Source: Flavobacterium poyangense | GTDB lineage: Bacteria > Bacteroidota > Bacteroidia > Flavobacteriales > Flavobacteriaceae | Assembly: GCF_011751075.1 (NCBI RefSeq) | Contig: NZ_JAALLN010000016.1 | Coordinates: forward strand, 1 to 64,000 | Reading direction: 5' to 3' | DNA: 64,000 bases | Part shown: piece by piece, positions 61,504-64,000 of the stretch | How positions within the stretch are numbered: position 1 is the stretch's first letter | Layout: each line of letters starts with the position of its first letter | The notes under the pieces: generated by a model | The model's database searches: none | Told to the model about the DNA's origin: nothing | Seen by the model: the letters and a program-made list of their open reading frames with translations, nothing else | Position numbers and translations under genes: made by a program

Positions 61504-62814
61504 ATGAGTACTAAAATTTTATTCAGTAGTCTGTTACTGTGCTTCTTCTGCCTCACAAAAATGCAGGCGCAAGAAGTTTTAACTATAGAAGATGCTATGA
61601 AAATAGCATTGGAAAATAATTTTGAAATTAAGATTGCCAAGAATAACTCCAAAATAAGCGAAACCAATGTAACTGTTGGAAACGCAGGTATGTTACCCAA
61701 TGCAACTGCTACGGTTACAGACAATAATAACATTCAGAATTCGTCTCAGACCCGCCAGGACGGAACTTCAACATCATTAAAAAATGCCAAAAACAACAGT
61801 TTAAGTTATGGCGTAAGTTTGGGATGGACTGTTTTTGACGGAATGAAAATGTTCGCGAAGCTGGATCAGTTAAAAGAGCTTCAAAAACAAGGTGATTCGG
61901 AGCTAAAAAGAATCATATTGGTAAAAATCGGGCAAGTAAATTCGGCTTATTATGACCTGGTGCAGCAACAACAACAATTAGCTGCATTAGATACGACAAT
62001 TGTAATTTCCAACCAAAGATTAACTTTAGCCAAAAACCGTTTTAGTATTGGTAAAGCTTCCAAATTAGAGGTATTAAATGCTCAGGTTGATTTAAACTCA
62101 GATCAGGTGGCTTTGTTGAGACAGAAAGAATCGTACGCCAATGCCAAAATTTTGCTGAACCAATATCTCGCGCGTGATGTGCAAATTAACTTTAAGGTAA
62201 CAGATGTGGTGGCTGTTGACAATAAATTGATTTTAAGTGATTTAGTAGATTTGGCTCAAAAGCAAAATCCGGCACTTGAAACACAGATTATAAACAAACG
62301 TATTGCAGAACTGCAATTAAAACAGGTAAAAGCAGATCGTTATCCGGTGGTGAGATTAACGACCGGTTATAATTTTAATGAAAGTGAATCCAGTTTAGGT
62401 TTTACGAGTGCTACTTCTTCCCGAGGTTTGAACTATGGTTTTAATGCTACTCTAAATGTTTTTGACGGTTTTAACCAACATCGAAATGAGAAAGTTGCTA
62501 AACTGCAAATTGAGAACTCTCAAATTGCTATCGACCAGCAAAATATGATTTTAAAAACGCAATTAAACACTGCTTTTCAGACTTATTTAACGAATTTAGA
62601 ATTGATTAATCTGGAAGAAAACAACGAAGCGATCGCTAAACAAAACTTAGAGATTACGTTGGATAAATTTAGAATTGGAACGATCACAACGATTGACTTC
62701 AGAACGGCTCAGCTTAATTATGTAAATGCAAAAGTGCGTTACAGTAATGCCCAGTATCAGGCAAAATTATCTGAAATTGCCTTGAAAGAATTGGCGGGAA
62801 ATATGAATTTTTAA
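61504..62814 (+). CDS. TolC-family outer-membrane efflux protein
   Basis: 436 residues with a signal peptide (LLLCFFCLTKMQAQ). Two structural repeats of the TolC fold are present, each with a long helical hairpin (for example ALDTTIVISNQRLTLAKNRFSIGKASKLEVLNAQVDLN and NEAIAKQNLEITLDKFRIGTITTIDF). It completes the tripartite pump. It starts 68 nt after the permease. Confidence 0.93.
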   Translation: MSTKILFSSLLLCFFCLTKMQAQEVLTIEDAMKIALENNFEIKIAKNNSKISETNVTVGNAGMLPNATATVTDNNNIQNSSQTRQDGTSTSLKNAKNNSLSYGVSLGWTVFDGMKMFAKLDQLKELQKQGDSELKRIILVKIGQVNSAYYDLVQQQQQLAALDTTIVISNQRLTLAKNRFSIGKASKLEVLNAQVDLNSDQVALLRQKESYANAKILLNQYLARDVQINFKVTDVVAVDNKLILSDLVDLAQKQNPALETQIINKRIAELQLKQVKADRYPVVRLTTGYNFNESESSLGFTSATSSRGLNYGFNATLNVFDGFNQHRNEKVAKLQIENSQIAIDQQNMILKTQLNTAFQTYLTNLELINLEENNEAIAKQNLEITLDKFRIGTITTIDFRTAQLNYVNAKVRYSNAQYQAKLSEIALKELAGNMNF

Positions 62815-62841
62815 TTTAAATTTGTTTCAAAACAAACTTAA

Positions 62842-63705
62842 ATGATTTCATACAATACCAAAGAGTGGTTCTCTTTTATCTTTCATTTCCACAAATCAGA
62901 TACGGTTCGAAAACTGTTACCAATTATGGCGGCCATCGGGATTTATGCCGGAGCGGTTGGGTACGTTGAACTTGAATATTTTAAAGTTACTAAAAATGAC
63001 TACATTCAAAACATTCCGATTATGCACGGAATGCTTGGTTTTGTAATTTCCTTGTTGCTTGTTTTTAGAACCAATACGGCTTATGATCGCTGGTGGGAAG
63101 GAAGGAAACTGTGGGGAGCACTGGTAAATAACAGTCGTAATTTGGCTATTAAGCTTTCGGCGATCTTAAAAGATGAAAACGATAGAAAATTCTTTCGCAA
63201 GATTATACCAACCTATGCCTCAATTTTGCAGAAGCATTTAAATGATGAGGAAACCGGAAAACAGCTTTTTGAAGATGTTGATTTGGTAATCGACCACCAA
63301 AAACACAAACCGAATCAAGTAAAAAGAATCATGTATCATAAAATCAATGATTTGTATGATGCCAAAAAAATTACGGGAGATCAGTTGATTACTTTAAACG
63401 AGGAGCTACAGTCTTTTACTGATATTTGTGGTGCTTGTGAGCGAATAAAAAACACCCCTATTCCCTACTCTTACAGTGCATTTATCAAAAAATTTATCTT
63501 TTTTTATACGATGACACTGCCTTTTGGGTACGCTGTAAGCCTAGGGTATTATGTGGCGCCGGTGGTGGTTTTTATCTTTTACGTATTAGCCAGTTTAGAG
63601 CTTATTGCCGAAGAAATTGAAGATCCGTTCGGATTAGATGAAAATGATTTGCCAATCAAAAAGATTTCGGAAAACATCAAAAAACATGTTGAAGAACTGA
63701 TCTAA
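62842..63705 (+). CDS. Bestrophin-family ion channel protein
   Basis: 287 residues of the bacterial bestrophin/UPF0187 family. It has MLGFVISLLLVFRTNTAYDRWWEGRKLWGALVNNSRN, the hallmark RTNTAYDRWWEGR motif, and helices at both ends. It forms a pentameric chloride or cation channel. It starts 27 nt after tolC and is probably in the same transcript by proximity, though a functional tie to the pump is not evident. Confidence 0.9.
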   Translation: MISYNTKEWFSFIFHFHKSDTVRKLLPIMAAIGIYAGAVGYVELEYFKVTKNDYIQNIPIMHGMLGFVISLLLVFRTNTAYDRWWEGRKLWGALVNNSRNLAIKLSAILKDENDRKFFRKIIPTYASILQKHLNDEETGKQLFEDVDLVIDHQKHKPNQVKRIMYHKINDLYDAKKITGDQLITLNEELQSFTDICGACERIKNTPIPYSYSAFIKKFIFFYTMTLPFGYAVSLGYYVAPVVVFIFYVLASLELIAEEIEDPFGLDENDLPIKKISENIKKHVEELI

Positions 63706-63885
63706 ATCGTCTTACAAAGTACAATAGCAGCTCATTACAAAGTAATTATAAACCCTTACATTAATTAGGTGATAGTATTATAACGTTGAACGGCAAATTT
63801 TTACGTCATAAAACAAAAAAAATGTTTCCAACTCAGCCGATCAATCCTTATATTTACACCCTTATTCAAGAATAAAAAAGTTAAC

Positions 63886-64000
63886 ATGAAAATATCTTAC
63901 AACTGGTTAAAACAATTCATTAAAACAGACTGGACCTCTGAACAAACATCAGAATTACTTACAGATTTAGGTCTGGAAGTAGAAGTTGTTGAAAAATATG
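63886..64000 (+). CDS. pheT: Phenylalanine-tRNA ligase beta subunit, 5' fragment
   Basis: The first 38 codons are present: MKISYNWLKQFIKTD then LLTDLGLEVEVVEKY, the usual N-terminus of PheT. The gene runs off the window. It would pair with PheS to charge tRNA-Phe. Confidence 0.9.
   Translation, partial: MKISYNWLKQFIKTDWTSEQTSELLTDLGLEVEVVEKY

Overview
The window looks like chromosome of a Flavobacterium-type member of the Bacteroidota. The supporting signs are low GC, promoters of the form TTTG-N19-TAnnTTTG, weak Shine-Dalgarno sequences, a type IX secretion (Por) sorting domain on a delta-60-repeat protein, a CAL67264-type small membrane protein, and flavobacterial versions of proline dehydrogenase, RecQ with an extra C-terminal HTH, PcrA/UvrD, RecG and a Bacteroidota bestrophin. 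The left edge holds tRNA-Val(UAC); the right edge cuts through pheT.

Layout. (1) 1-11.5 kb is core: ABC exporter, porin, proline dehydrogenase, aroB, a polyamine pair (speA-type decarboxylase and a deoxyhypusine/homospermidine synthase homologue), an Asp-rich protein and recQ. (2) 11.6-13.3 kb is the ABC-F gene ettA. A 13.3-kb integrative element sits in the first eight codons of this gene, between exact 25-bp direct repeats (13265-13289 and 26545-26569). It carries a tyrosine integrase, paired arm-type repeats at both ends, a coupled run of three tiny genes, an HUH-endonuclease-like protein with an adjacent hairpin, several unknowns and lipoproteins, an XRE regulator with a two-palindrome operator, an M41-like zinc protease, two adjacent reverse transcriptases, a serine recombinase and a membrane-anchored unknown. 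The two reverse transcriptases resemble the antiphage DRT3 system (Drt3a/Drt3b). A structured RNA candidate with an ACACACA tract follows them on the same strand. (3) 26.6-37.8 kb is core again: holA, an HsdR_N-type nuclease-fold protein, a GT2 glycosyltransferase, an OmpA-like lipoprotein, tsaC/sua5, pcrA/uvrD, a secreted delta-60 protein and a TSUP transporter.

(4) 38.6-44.1 kb is the most unusual locus. A 591-residue protein contains six near-identical 31-residue Cys/Ser/Thr/Pro repeats (about 47 Cys in total) and ends on a repeat cysteine. An intrinsic terminator follows it, then an APH-fold kinase, a HopA1-type lyase and a LanC-like cyclase with intact zinc ligands. Together these three enzymes resemble a split (class V-like) lanthionine synthetase, and the giant repeat protein is the obvious candidate substrate. 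No exporter, leader protease or LanD decarboxylase is visible nearby.

(5) 44.5-64 kb is core and accessory: patatin phospholipase, M1 aminopeptidase, Dph6-like ligase, Asp/Asn hydroxylase-like protein, small lipoproteins, recG, a sensory cluster that includes a membrane protein with a histidine-less kinase dimerisation segment, a thioredoxin-fold protein, a three-gene RND efflux operon, bestrophin, and the start of pheT. Several intergenic repeat families are present: a REP/BIME-like palindrome family, a 150-bp MITE-like family, and AAACCTGAAAC, CGCAAAGACGCAAA and ATCTGTG palindromes.
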